Assembly (NCBI GenBank): GCA_005878955.1
Contig: VBMI01000052.1
Location: 1 to 32,705 of the forward strand
Direction: 5' to 3'
Source: Methanobacteriota archaeon
GTDB lineage: Archaea > Thermoplasmatota > Thermoplasmata > RBG-16-68-12
DNA: 32,705 nt
The position numbers and the translations under genes were made by a program. Below the pieces are notes generated by a model. The model did no database searches and was not told the DNA's origin. It saw only the letters and a list, made by a program, of their open reading frames with translations. Each line of letters opens with the position of its first letter. The stretch's first letter is position 1. Below, in pieces: positions 8,924 through 18,593 of this stretch.

Positions 8924-9280
8924 ATGGTGCAGCGTTCCCGGTCCTCGGAGTTCGCGCGGGCCCTCTCGGAGGCCCTGTCCCTCCCGAGGACGGCGGCCCG
9001 CATCATCGGCGCCCTCGTCCGCGCACGCGCCGCGCTCGACGTCGACGAGATCGTTCGGCGGGTGCGGAGTTCGGAGAGGAGCGTGCGGGAGAACCTCCGG
9101 ATCCTCCTGCAACGGGGCATCCTGATCCGGCGCGCGTTCGTCACCGCGAACAAAAAGCTCGCGTACGCGTACTCGTTGCGCCCGCTGGAGGACCTCCTCG
9201 GCGCCGCCCGCCGGGACGTCGCCCGCACGCTCGCCCGCATCGAGGCCGTCGCGCGCCGCCTCCGGGAGACCGCGGCCTAG
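8924..9280 (+). CDS. Winged-helix (TrmB-like) transcriptional regulator
   Basis: HTH-like ARIIGALVRARAALDVDEIVRRVRSSERSVRENLRILLQRGILIRR; TATA-like CATATATCG at about 8887-8895. Confidence 0.7.
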   Translation: MVQRSRSSEFARALSEALSLPRTAARIIGALVRARAALDVDEIVRRVRSSERSVRENLRILLQRGILIRRAFVTANKKLAYAYSLRPLEDLLGAARRDVARTLARIEAVARRLRETAA

Positions 9281-11931
9281 TCCCAGAACCGCTTCGTCCG
9301 CGCGTAGTTCACTTCCGCCGCGAGGACATCCCTCAGGAAGTCGTCCTCCGTCTCGTGGTACCCGCGCAGGATCCGCGCGGCGGTCTCCTCCCCGACGCCG
9401 CGGGCGACGAGGGCGAGCGCCGCCTTCTTCCCGTGCCCCATCACCAGGCTCGCGTTCGTGAACAGCTTCTTCACCATCGGCCGGTCCTGCGTGGACGGCG
9501 TGTTGAGGTCCAGCCCCGCGACCTTGTCCCGCTCGTAGTGGCGGAGGACCGCGACCATCGCTCCCGAGCACGTCGGGCACCGGATGTGCGGCGGGAGGTC
9601 CGCGACGACGGATCGCCACGACGTGCGGCAGTTCAGGCAGAGCATCTGCGCGACCTCCTTCTCGAGGCGCGCCTTGACCGCCATCAGGGTCGCGTGGTCC
9701 GCCTTCTGCGGCGCGACGAGGCGGAGGCTCCCCTCGAGGCCCGCCCGCCCCACGTTCGAGAGCTGTGTGACCTCGACCGCGATCTCGCCCGCCTTGATCT
9801 TCCGGAGGACGTCCGCCGTCCGCGGCAGGTCCATCCGCTCCCAGAAGATTCGGTCCAGCACCTCTTCGAAGAGCGGCGTGTTCTCGAACGCCTTCAGGAG
9901 GCGGGGGATCGACACCGCCTCCCAGTCCACCTCCCGGCGCAGCGCCCCGAACTTCTTCGCGACGTGGACGAACGCCCACCGCAGGTACGCCGAGTTCCGC
10001 AACACGACCCGCAGCAGCGGCTCGAGGGCGTCGGGGTCCTCCGGTTTCAGGATCTCGATCACCCGCTGCGCCTCGATCGAATGCGGGGCCTCGACGACGA
10101 TCCGGTACGGGTCCGACTGCACCCCTACGCTCTGCCCGAACCGCGCGGAGATGAGGGACGAGATCAGCTGCGCGAGGGTCTCGTTCACGCGGCTCCCAAA
10201 GCACGCATTGATGACGACGAGGTCCCTCGCGACCTCGACGGTGACCCGCCGGTCCGTGGGGACGGGCTTGCCCGCGAGGCCCCCGACGTACTCCCGGAAC
10301 CGCCGGACACCCTCGTCGCCCGCAGGATACGCTGCGAAGTCGAGAGTCCCCCGGAGCCGGCCGACCTCCTGGGCGACGGCGAAGGAGACCGGGATGTCCT
10401 CCCCGATCCAGCTCGGGACATCCCCGATGTCCCGGACGGGCTCGACGAGGATGTGGTCCTCCTTGAACTCGACGAACCTCCACGTCGTGCCACGCATGAC
10501 GAAGGACGCGCCAAGCTTCGCGTTCTCCGCGACGAACCATTCGTCGAGCGTGCCGATGACGCGGCGGGAGGTCACGTCGACGACGCGGTACGTCCGGACG
10601 TCCGGGATCATCGAGATGTTCTCGAGGAAATAGAGCCTCGAACCGGGCGTGCGGCCGAACCGGTCCTCCTTGTACCAGATCCTCCGGAGGGAGGCGAGCT
10701 GCTCGACGACGTCGACGAAGTCGACGCGCTTGAGGTCTTTGAACGGGTACGCCCGCTTCACGGTGCCGTGGCCCTCGTCGATCGAGACGGAGGGCCGGGT
10801 CATCGCCATCGCGACGACCTGGTTCGCAAGGACCGCGAGGTCGTCCTGCCGGATCGGGACGGGCTCGAGCTCCTCCGCGAGCGCCCGCCGCGCGATCACC
10901 GCGGCCTCGGCGAAGTCGTCCTCGTGGGTCGCGATGACGAGGCCGTCGGAGACCTCGCCCACGCCGTGGCCCGAGCGGCCGATCCGCTGGACCAGCCGGG
11001 AGACCTCGCGCGGGGAGTTGTACTGCAGGACGAAGTCCGCGGACCCCACGTCGATCCCGAGTTCGAGGGAGGACGTGCAGATGAGCCCCTTCAGCACCCC
11101 CGCCTTGAAGTCGTCCTCCATCTGGATCCGGACATCCTTCGAGAGGGAGCCGTGGTGGACCCCGAGGCTGACGTCCGGGAACCACGTTCGCATCCGGGAT
11201 GAGATGAACTCGGCGGTGTCCCTCGTGTTCACGAAGAAGAGCGTCGATCGGTGGGCGTCGATGAGCTCCTTGCATCGGCGGATCGCCCCCGCCTGAATCT
11301 CCTGGAGATGCAGCCGCTCCGCGATCGCCTTGTCCTCTAGGGCCGGGACGGGGTACTCGACAAGGAGCTTCATCCCCTTCGGGATCGGGACCTTGATCAC
11401 CTCGACCTCCCGCCCGACGCCGCCGAGGAACGCCGCGACCTCCGCCGGGGTCCCCACGGTCGCGGACAACCCGATCCTCTGGACGTCGTGCCCCACGAGG
11501 TCGACGAGCCGCTCGAGGGCGACGGCGAGCTGCGCGCCCCGGTCGTCCCCCGCCAGCTCGTGGATCTCGTCGACGACGACCCACCGAAGGGTCCGGGCCC
11601 GCTCCTTCGCGGGGGTGTCCCCATGGCGGACCGCGACGCGGACACCGAGCTGCTCCCCGAAGAACGTCATCCTCCGGAGCATGTCGCGGTTCAGGGCCCG
11701 GAGCGGCGTGATGTACAGGCAGCTCACGGGCTCCGGCTTCTCGGTGAGGATCTTGTGGAGGATTGGGAGGATCGCCGCTTCCGTCTTCCCGATCCCCGTC
11801 GGGGCGATGACAAGGACGCTCTTCCCGGCCATGATTCGCGGCACGGCGAGGCGCTGGGGCTCGGTAAACTCGTGGAACCCGAGCTTCCGGAGCGCGTCGA
11901 GAATCGGGGGATGAAGATCCAGAGTCTCCAT
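9277..11931 (-). CDS. lhr: Lhr-like superfamily 2 helicase (internally shortened)
   Basis: APTGIGKTEAA (Walker A), VVVDEIHEL (Walker B), ITPLRALNRD, SLELGIDVGSADFVLQYNSPREVSRLVQRIGRSGH, zinc site CLNC..CPTC. ATG at 11931 with TATA-like CTTTTTATCG about 30 nt upstream. Confidence 0.92.
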   Translation of the reverse strand: METLDLHPPILDALRKLGFHEFTEPQRLAVPRIMAGKSVLVIAPTGIGKTEAAILPILHKILTEKPEPVSCLYITPLRALNRDMLRRMTFFGEQLGVRVAVRHGDTPAKERARTLRWVVVDEIHELAGDDRGAQLAVALERLVDLVGHDVQRIGLSATVGTPAEVAAFLGGVGREVEVIKVPIPKGMKLLVEYPVPALEDKAIAERLHLQEIQAGAIRRCKELIDAHRSTLFFVNTRDTAEFISSRMRTWFPDVSLGVHHGSLSKDVRIQMEDDFKAGVLKGLICTSSLELGIDVGSADFVLQYNSPREVSRLVQRIGRSGHGVGEVSDGLVIATHEDDFAEAAVIARRALAEELEPVPIRQDDLAVLANQVVAMAMTRPSVSIDEGHGTVKRAYPFKDLKRVDFVDVVEQLASLRRIWYKEDRFGRTPGSRLYFLENISMIPDVRTYRVVDVTSRRVIGTLDEWFVAENAKLGASFVMRGTTWRFVEFKEDHILVEPVRDIGDVPSWIGEDIPVSFAVAQEVGRLRGTLDFAAYPAGDEGVRRFREYVGGLAGKPVPTDRRVTVEVARDLVVINACFGSRVNETLAQLISSLISARFGQSVGVQSDPYRIVVEAPHSIEAQRVIEILKPEDPDALEPLLRVVLRNSAYLRWAFVHVAKKFGALRREVDWEAVSIPRLLKAFENTPLFEEVLDRIFWERMDLPRTADVLRKIKAGEIAVEVTQLSNVGRAGLEGSLRLVAPQKADHATLMAVKARLEKEVAQMLCLNCRTSWRSVVADLPPHIRCPTCSGAMVAVLRHYERDKVAGLDLNTPSTQDRPMVKKLFTNASLVMGHGKKAALALVARGVGEETAARILRGYHETEDDFLRDVLAAEVNYARTKRFWD

Positions 11932-12139
11932 CGTGAACACCGGCCTAGCGCGCTGTCCGATAAAAAGATGCACTCCGGGCTCCAACCGCGTTCGGGAGCG
12001 GATGCTGATCCGGTCGCAACGACTCGCCGAGGGCGATAATCAGAATCAGTTCGACCCATAAGAACCAGGAAGCGGCCGCTCCGAGAGGATGGGGGGCCGC
12101 ACTTAGCCTGGCGTCGGGTCTCTGAAGTCTGCGGACGGG

Positions 12140-12409
12140 CTAGGCCCGCGCCCACGTCTGCAAGGTCCAGCCCACACCGGTCAGCATGACGGCGACACCC
12201 GACACGTAGAGGATGTTCGCAAGGGCCCGAAACGCAGCGAACGGGTCGTTCGGGTTCGCCAAGGCTTCGGGATTCCCGATCCACTGACCGAGCAGGATGA
12301 GGGCCACGCCCCCGAGGATGGCTCCCACAATCCTGAGGGCGGCACCTGAGGCCATGAGGGCTTTCCGGGCTCCGGGCGAGGGTCCAGGCGGTGGCTGAGC
12401 AGGCATCAT
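12140..12409 (-). CDS. Small membrane protein (two predicted TM segments)
   Basis: 89-aa ORF with two hydrophobic segments; ends with WARA*. Confidence 0.6.
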   Translation of the reverse strand: MMPAQPPPGPSPGARKALMASGAALRIVGAILGGVALILLGQWIGNPEALANPNDPFAAFRALANILYVSGVAVMLTGVGWTLQTWARA

Positions 12410-12488
12410 GGAATCGGCCCGGCATCCGTCGCCCTCCTGATAATCCTGCCGGGTGAGTCCCGCGGGCCCGTTGAATCGAGGGAAGCGA

Positions 12489-12562
12489 TGGGCCCGGCCG
12501 GATTTGAACCGACGACCATCTGGTTATGAGCCAGACGCTCCCCCAGGCTAAGCTACGGGCCC
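12489..12562 (-). tRNA. tRNA-Met (CAU), elongator-like (tRNA-Ile2 not excluded)
   Basis: GGGCCCG/CGGGCCC acceptor stem, TCTGG-CTCATAA-CCAGA anticodon arm, GTCGG-TTCAAAT-CCGGC T arm, discriminator A; CCA not encoded. Confidence 0.93.
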
Positions 12563-12621
12563 TCAGGGGCGAGGAACGCTCCGTCTCTACTTAATCGTAG
12601 GGAGCGATGAGCGTGCTCCTG

Positions 12622-13704
12622 TCACGTGCCCTCGGGAGGCTTCTCCTCGGACTTTGATTTCCCCGCCCTCCGCCTGCGCCGCGCCCACACCGCGACACCG
12701 ACAATCGCCACCGCCGCGACGAGCCCGGCCACCCCAATCCAGAGCAGGAGGTTCGGGCCCTCGGCGGAGTGGAACACCTCGATCGCATTCGAGTACGCGG
12801 TCCCGTTCCACCCGCCGAAGACGTACGCGCGGTCCCCGATCGCTGCCGCTGCGGTCAATCCCCTCGGCGGCGCGAAGACCGCAGTCGACGTCCCGGAGTC
12901 CGCGGGCTCGACCCGGAGACGTTGGATTCGATTCACGTACCCGGGGCCGACCTGCCACCCGCTGAAGACATACGAGTACGTGCCAATCTGCACGGACGAA
13001 CCGGTCACGACCCGGCTGAACGCCGTCGCGTTGAGGTAGGAATAGGTTTCCGTCGCGGGGTCGAACGTCATTACGCTAAACGCGGCGTCGCCGCCCCCGA
13101 AGATGATCGCGCGCGTCCCATCCCACGTCGCGGTGATTTGCCGGGGGAACCCCGGGAGACGGGAATTTGGCACGACGACCATGGCCTCCGTCTGCGGGTC
13201 GTACCGCAGCGCATCGTACCGGATCTGGTCGAGGCCCCACGCGCCGCCGAAGAGGTACGCGTAGTGTCCGGTCCAGACCGTCGGAGCGAAGGAGCGGGTG
13301 GAGGTCATGTTCGTCCCGTACCGGAGGACCTTGGTGACGGGGTTGAAGTGCAGCGTGTCGTTCCAGTCGCCGGTCCACGTCGCGCCCCCGAAGATCAGGA
13401 TCTCGGTACCGGTCCACAGCGCGGAGGCCCCGTACCGGGCCCCCGGGAGCTGGACGGTCTCGTCGACTAACGCGCCTGTCGCAGGGTCGAACCGCGTGAT
13501 GGCGGTCGAAAGCTCCCCGTTCCGGATGCCTCCGATGAGGTATATCGTGGAACCCGTCGACACAGCGGCGGCGCCGGCGAGCGTCCACGGGAGCCGCGTG
13601 GGGAACGCGTCGAGCGATTCCGTCGGGGCTGCGGATGCGACCGGGGTGACGAGAATCATGGAAATGAAACAGGCGATGACCAGAAGCGCCCGAGACCTGA
13701 GCAC
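12622..13704 (-). CDS. Secreted/membrane-anchored Kelch-repeat beta-propeller protein
   Basis: Signal-like N-terminus (GTG 13704, preceded by GGAGG), repeated YLIGG/IFGGA/YLFGGAW/IFGGGD/YVFGGWNG motifs, C-terminal TM plus basic tail. Confidence 0.85.
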   Translation of the reverse strand: MLRSRALLVIACFISMILVTPVASAAPTESLDAFPTRLPWTLAGAAAVSTGSTIYLIGGIRNGELSTAITRFDPATGALVDETVQLPGARYGASALWTGTEILIFGGATWTGDWNDTLHFNPVTKVLRYGTNMTSTRSFAPTVWTGHYAYLFGGAWGLDQIRYDALRYDPQTEAMVVVPNSRLPGFPRQITATWDGTRAIIFGGGDAAFSVMTFDPATETYSYLNATAFSRVVTGSSVQIGTYSYVFSGWQVGPGYVNRIQRLRVEPADSGTSTAVFAPPRGLTAAAAIGDRAYVFGGWNGTAYSNAIEVFHSAEGPNLLLWIGVAGLVAAVAIVGVAVWARRRRRAGKSKSEEKPPEGT

Positions 13705-13807
13705 GGCTTCCTCCCCCGCAGGCCGTAACGAGGGGTCCCGTTGATAGGCCTTCCGGGTAAGCACCACGGCACCTTTATCCAATGGGGGAATGAATCCGCC
13801 CTCCGCG

Positions 13808-14368
13808 ATGGCCCGCGACCTCTACGAGATCCTGGGAGTGAAACCCACCGCCCCGCTCGACGCGATCAAGCGGGCATACCGCCGACTCGTCAAGCGCTAC
13901 CACCCGGACGTGAACAAGCACCGGGGCGCGAAGGAGATGTTCCTCGAGGTCAAGGACGCGTACGAGACCCTGTCGAACCCGCTGCTGCGGCGCGAGTACG
14001 ACGAGCGGATCGCCCGCCGCGGGGAGGATGTCCCCCGCCGGACCCCGTCTCGTCCGGGGACTCCGAGAAAGGTCCGCGTTCCCCAGGCCTACGTCCGCGT
14101 CTCCCCGCCCTTCGCGGGGTATCGGGATCGGATGGAGAGGGTCGAGGACCGCTCGATGGCCCGGAGGGCGCGCGTGGCCCAGTTCGTCTGGCGGGCGTAC
14201 GTGGTCACGGTCGTCTCGATGGGCGGGACTCTCTCGGTGTTCGGTGGCTACCTCCTCTCGATGGGGCAGGGGTTCCAGGGCGGGGTCACCGTGGGCGCGG
14301 GCGTGATGATGCTCGTCCTCCTGGTAATCGCGTGGGCCGCGAAGGGCACGATGGCCCCGGAGCTGTGA
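13808..14368 (+). CDS. J-domain (DnaJ-like) membrane protein
   Basis: [42 protein letters not shown] with HPD; two C-terminal TM segments; TATA-like CCTTTATCC at 13770-13780. Confidence 0.9.
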   Translation: MARDLYEILGVKPTAPLDAIKRAYRRLVKRYHPDVNKHRGAKEMFLEVKDAYETLSNPLLRREYDERIARRGEDVPRRTPSRPGTPRKVRVPQAYVRVSPPFAGYRDRMERVEDRSMARRARVAQFVWRAYVVTVVSMGGTLSVFGGYLLSMGQGFQGGVTVGAGVMMLVLLVIAWAAKGTMAPEL

Positions 14369-14369
14369 G

Positions 14370-14462
14370 ATGAAGAGGAAGGAGAAGCCCCCGAAGGACG
14401 CGCGGCCGAAGGAGGTCCGCTACCGCCACGGAGGACGGAAGGGATCGCGAAGACCTCGTTAG
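14370..14462 (+). CDS. Candidate 30-aa basic micro-ORF (MKRKEKPPKDARPKEVRYRHGGRKGSRRPR)
   Basis: ATG starts 2 nt after the J-domain stop; too short for the supplied track; very K/R-rich. Confidence 0.35.
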   Translation: MKRKEKPPKDARPKEVRYRHGGRKGSRRPR

Positions 14463-14481
14463 AGCGACCGCTATACGGGGG

Positions 14482-14742
14482 ATGAGACATCGCCCTCTCG
14501 ACATGACCGCGCGCTGGGGGGAGTGGGCGAAGCGAATCGGCCGATGGTACCTCCTTCATCTACTGATCTTTGGCATCGCAGGGCCCGCCCTCGGCGCCGC
14601 AATCCTGACCCTGAGCCCGTTCTCGATCGGCGAAACCGCAGTTCTGTTCTCCCTGTTCGTCGGCGCGATCCTCTTCCTCGGCCTCACCGTCTTTCTGGTG
14701 CGCCGCCGCCTCGTCGAGCGGCGGAGGCCCAAATCCCCCTGA
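14482..14742 (+). CDS. Small two-TM membrane protein
   Basis: 86-aa ORF with two hydrophobic segments and basic C-terminus. Confidence 0.6.
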   Translation: MRHRPLDMTARWGEWAKRIGRWYLLHLLIFGIAGPALGAAILTLSPFSIGETAVLFSLFVGAILFLGLTVFLVRRRLVERRRPKSP

Positions 14743-14790
14743 GGTCGTGTCTAGAAAGGGTGATTCTTCCTCAGTAAATCTGGATGGGAG

Positions 14791-14864
14791 CGCCGTCGTG
14801 CGGATTTGAACCGCAGACCACCCGGTTAACAGCCGGGGGCTCTACCAGACTGAGCTACGACGGC
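14791..14864 (-). tRNA. tRNA-Asn (GUU)
   Basis: GCCGTCG/CGACGGC acceptor stem, CCGGCTGTTAACCGG anticodon arm, GCGGTTCAAATCCGC T arm, G discriminator; TATA-like CTTTTAACGG about 28 nt upstream. Confidence 0.95.
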
Positions 14865-14907
14865 CCGAGGGCGCCAAAGGGAGGGGGCCGTTAAAAGCTT
14901 GCCGCGG

Positions 14908-16422
14908 TCACAGCTCGAACCGGAGGGCCGCGCGCCGGGGAAGCCGGTCGAACAGGTACAAAATCAGCACGGCATAAGCGATCACGAGCGGCCACGCGAT
15001 GAGCCCAAGGGAGCCCGCGAAGATCGCGACGGCGATCGCCGGCCCGCCGACCGCGAGCGCGACCGGGGGCACGACGAGGAACGGGAGCACCGATTTCAGG
15101 GAGAACGCGTCCGTGGGAATCTTCACCGCGGCCACGACGGTGACCGCGGTCCCGCAGGCGGCGAACGCCATGAGGATGGAGGCGACGACCCCGATCGGCG
15201 ACCCGGCATTTCCCGCCAGAGCGCCCACGACGGAGGCCACGAGGGTGACGACCGCGGCCGCGCGGTAGAACCCGCGGAAGTACGTGCCGAGGTACTTGGG
15301 GGCCATCGCAACCGTCCACAAGTTGGCCCGCTCCGTCGCGTTCCAGTTGAACGACAGGATCACGGGAATCATGAGGGCGGTCCATCCCGTCGTGAATGCG
15401 GAGAAGTCGGAAGGGCTGTCCGAGGAAACACGGTTCGCCGCCCCGATGACGACGAGGATGCCCGTGAGCAGTCCCACCATCAGGATGCTTCCGTCCCTGA
15501 GAATTCGCATGAGATGGAACCGGGTCATCATCGCGATGGGCGCGCCCTTCATCAGGTCCACGGTGACGCGGCGGGTCAGCCGGCCGAGCCCCCGCGTGAG
15601 GGCCTCCTGCCGCATCGCGACCTTGCGCAGGTCCGCCTGGCCGAACGCGACACGCATTGTGGGCCGGAGGTTGGGGAAGATGTCGCGCCCGCTCTGCACG
15701 ATCCACACGACGAGGATCGCGACCCCGAAGAGGGCGAACTCCACCGCCGGGCCGAGGACGTCCCCGCCGAAGAGCGACCCCGCGATGACCCCGGCGGCCG
15801 CGGTCGACGGAAACGGGACCTGCGCGTACCCGGGAACGAGCGGGGAGTACCAGCGGACGGAGGGGAGGAGCAGCACGATCACCATCGCCACCAGGACCGA
15901 CTTCGCGCCGCGCTTCCCCGCGGCGACCGCGAGGCCCATCGCCTGCCCGAGGACGAGGCCCATCGCGGCAAACAGGAGGAAGACGACGATCGAGGAGAAA
16001 ATCCCCGCCCAGTTCCCGGTCCGGAGCCCCAGGCCGATCGCGCCGAGGCCGAGGACGGGGATCGCAAGCGCGTCCGTCACGGTGAACTGGAACAGCAGGT
16101 CCGCGGCCAGGTATTGCCGGGGTCGGAGGGGCGCCGTCGCGAAGAAGTCGATCTCGGCGGGGTGGGTCAGCGTCCCCCCGCTGACCGCGAAGAGCAGATC
16201 GAAGGCGAGGAACGCCGAGAGGCCGGCGCCGAAGAGGCCCGCGAGCTCCGTGGAGCGCCACAATGGCGTGTCCGGGAGGAAGAACCCCGCGACCAGGACG
16301 GAGGGCAGCGTGACCAGGCCCGCGAGCCCGAGGAACGCAATCGTCGCGGCGGAACGGAAGACCGGGCCGAAGAACTGCCGGACCTTGAACTCGTACACCG
16401 TACGGATCCGGCCCACGGTCAC
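14908..16422 (-). CDS. ABC-2-type transporter permease
   Basis: Multiple TM segments; GTG start with GTGA overlap to the ATPase gene. Confidence 0.8.
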   Translation of the reverse strand: MTVGRIRTVYEFKVRQFFGPVFRSAATIAFLGLAGLVTLPSVLVAGFFLPDTPLWRSTELAGLFGAGLSAFLAFDLLFAVSGGTLTHPAEIDFFATAPLRPRQYLAADLLFQFTVTDALAIPVLGLGAIGLGLRTGNWAGIFSSIVVFLLFAAMGLVLGQAMGLAVAAGKRGAKSVLVAMVIVLLLPSVRWYSPLVPGYAQVPFPSTAAAGVIAGSLFGGDVLGPAVEFALFGVAILVVWIVQSGRDIFPNLRPTMRVAFGQADLRKVAMRQEALTRGLGRLTRRVTVDLMKGAPIAMMTRFHLMRILRDGSILMVGLLTGILVVIGAANRVSSDSPSDFSAFTTGWTALMIPVILSFNWNATERANLWTVAMAPKYLGTYFRGFYRAAAVVTLVASVVGALAGNAGSPIGVVASILMAFAACGTAVTVVAAVKIPTDAFSLKSVLPFLVVPPVALAVGGPAIAVAIFAGSLGLIAWPLVIAYAVLILYLFDRLPRRAALRFEL

Positions 16423-17222
16423 CGCCCCCAGGGGAACCGGGGGCGGCGGGGAGGTTCCGGCGATAGCGGGATCGCGGCCTCCTCCGTGAGCCGGAGGAAC
16501 ACGTCCTCGAGCGTCGAGTCCGCCCCCGTGCGCGCCGCGCCCCGGAGCTCCGCGAGCGTGCCCATGGCGGCGATCCTCCCGCGATGGACCACGGCGATCC
16601 GGTCGCACAGCTTCTCCGCGGTGTCGAGCATATGGGTCGAGACGACGACCGCGCCCCGCTGGCGGGTGACCGCGCGGGCCTCCTCCTTGATCGCGTGCTG
16701 CCCCGCGGGGTCCACGCCGATGAGGGGTTCGTCCAGGATCAGCATCCGCGGGCCGTGCACGACGGACGCCGCGAACCCGAGCTTCTGCCGCATCCCTTTG
16801 GAATACGTGACGATGAGGTCCCGCTTCGGCCCGTCGAGGTCGAGGCGCCGGAGGAGATCCGCGATGCGGGCCTCCAGGGCCTCCCGGGGCATCTCTCGCA
16901 GCCGACCGACGAAGGTGAGGAACTCGAGCCCCGTGAGGTAGTCGGGGAGGGTCGTCGACTCCGGGAGATATCCGACGCCGGCCTTGTATTCGAACGGATT
17001 CTCGGCGACGTCCCGGCCGTCGACCACAATCCGACCGTAGTCCGGCTTCAGAAGCCCCACGACGATTTTGAGGGTCGTCGTCTTCCCGGCGCCGTTCGGT
17101 CCGACGAGTCCGAAGATCTCCCCGGGTTGGACGAAGAGGCTCAGGCCCTCGACCGCGGGCTTCCCGTCGTACCGCTTCCAGAGGTTCTCGATGATGAGGG
17201 AAGCGGGGACCGGGGCGGCCAT
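16419..17222 (-). CDS. ABC transporter ATPase
   Basis: GPNGAGKTTT Walker A, YSKGMRQKLG signature, MLILDEP Walker B, H-loop STHML. Confidence 0.95.
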   Translation of the reverse strand: MAAPVPASLIIENLWKRYDGKPAVEGLSLFVQPGEIFGLVGPNGAGKTTTLKIVVGLLKPDYGRIVVDGRDVAENPFEYKAGVGYLPESTTLPDYLTGLEFLTFVGRLREMPREALEARIADLLRRLDLDGPKRDLIVTYSKGMRQKLGFAASVVHGPRMLILDEPLIGVDPAGQHAIKEEARAVTRQRGAVVVSTHMLDTAEKLCDRIAVVHRGRIAAMGTLAELRGAARTGADSTLEDVFLRLTEEAAIPLSPEPPRRPRFPWGR

Positions 17223-17301
17223 GACGTTCCCGCTACCCAAGGGGGCGGGATAAAGATATGGCGGGAGGGCCGAGGCCGCGGTCGCTACCGTCGCGGGCGG
17301 G

Positions 17302-17640
17302 TCACCCCAGGGACTTTCGGAGCTCCTGCACAGTGTTCGACATCATGTCGAGGACGCTCTTCAGGTAGTCCAGGAACTCTTCGAGCTTGTCCGTCGTCAC
17401 TGCGCCCTCCGGCGAGGGCTTGATTAACCCCTCCTGCTCGAGAATCCGCAGGGAGTAGCGGACCTTGTGCTGGGGGACGTTCAGCATCTCGCTGAGCCGG
17501 ATGATGCCGATCGGCTGGTTCTCGTTGATCGCCTTCAGCATCTGGACGTGCCGCTCGAGGAGCTTGACCTCGACCTCGATTTTGCTGGTGAGCACGGACT
17601 TGCGCGACAAGAAATCGTCCCCCCGTTCAAGGAGTAGCAT
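17302..17640 (-). CDS. Winged-helix transcriptional regulator
   Basis: IGIIRLSEMLNVPQHKVRYSLRILEQEGLIKPS HTH; TATA-like GTTTAAGATT upstream. Confidence 0.8.
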   Translation of the reverse strand: MLLLERGDDFLSRKSVLTSKIEVEVKLLERHVQMLKAINENQPIGIIRLSEMLNVPQHKVRYSLRILEQEGLIKPSPEGAVTTDKLEEFLDYLKSVLDMMSNTVQELRKSLG

Positions 17641-17663
17641 GGGGCATGATAACGCGTGTAATC

Positions 17664-18593
17664 TTAAACGATGCGGTGGGATGCGCGTCCTCGGGCGCGG
17701 CCGTTCGTCCACCACGCCATTTCTCGGTTGCACGCCTCCGCCGGGCCGTCCGCGCCCACGGCGATGATCCCCACGGGGACCGTCCTCGGGAAGAGCTTCA
17801 GTCCTTCCCGGCACGCGACGCGTGTGCTCCGCCCCCGGGCCATCCGGTCGTACACGTCCTTCGAGAGCACGCGGCGGACGATCTCCTCGCCCGCGCCCGT
17901 GACCGAGACCGCGCCCGCGGGGCCGCAGTAGATCCCCGACCCGACGATCGGCGAATCACCGACCCGCCCGGGCATCATGAACGCGGTGCCACCCGTGGAA
18001 CTGCCCGCACAGAACCGTCCCCGGGAATCCCGGGCCACCGCGCCCACGGTCCCGACGAGGTCACGGAACCGTCTCCACCTCTTCGCGTGCGGCGGCAGCC
18101 TTCCGCTCCGGATCCGCTCGAGGGACTCCCGCCACCTCTCCCTCGAGGCGGGCGTGATTGGGTCGTAGGGGCCGAACCCCATCCGCCGCGCAAAGCGCAC
18201 CGCGTCCTCCCCCACGAGGAGGACGTGGGGCGTCTCCATGACCTTCCTCGCCACGAGGATCGGATTGCGGACCCCCTCGAGGGCCGCGACGGCGCCGCAC
18301 TCAAGGTCGTCCGTCATCAGGGACGCGTCCATCTGCGCCCTCCCGTCGATCCGGAGGCGCGAACCTGTTCCGGCGTTCGTGCGCTCGTCGTCCTCCAGGA
18401 TGACAATCGCTTGCGTCACCGCGTCCAAGGCGGAGCCCCTTCGCTCCAAGATCGAGAGAGCGCCGCGACCCGAGGCCTCCGCCGCATCGACGATCTCCAT
18501 CGAAGAACCCGCACCGCAATGGGTCACGATGGTGGGCCCGCTCCCCCGATTTCGACGCCGCGTCTTTCGAGCCAAGCGACCTGCCCCTGTCAC
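17664..18593 (-). CDS. Isoaspartyl peptidase / L-asparaginase family (Ntn hydrolase)
   Basis: THCGAGSS N-terminus, LVGTVGAVARD with nucleophile Thr context, GSGIYCGPAGAVSVTGAGEEIVR. Confidence 0.88.
   Translation of the reverse strand: MTGAGRLARKTRRRNRGSGPTIVTHCGAGSSMEIVDAAEASGRGALSILERRGSALDAVTQAIVILEDDERTNAGTGSRLRIDGRAQMDASLMTDDLECGAVAALEGVRNPILVARKVMETPHVLLVGEDAVRFARRMGFGPYDPITPASRERWRESLERIRSGRLPPHAKRWRRFRDLVGTVGAVARDSRGRFCAGSSTGGTAFMMPGRVGDSPIVGSGIYCGPAGAVSVTGAGEEIVRRVLSKDVYDRMARGRSTRVACREGLKLFPRTVPVGIIAVGADGPAEACNREMAWWTNGRARGRASHRIV

Noticed and set aside
8800-11584. Upstream portion of the 1502-aa minus ORF (7076..11584)
   Set aside because: Only the C-terminal part (from about 8794) looks like a protein (radical SAM); the rest is an alternative frame of the Lhr gene and runs antisense to the small HTH gene.
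12489-14864. tRNA-associated integrated element
   Set aside because: No integrase, no direct repeat of tRNA 3' ends seen, and ordinary chromosomal genes on both sides.
14899-16941. 680-aa plus-strand ORF opposite the ABC genes
   Set aside because: Antisense to clear permease/ATPase genes; charged low-complexity translation.
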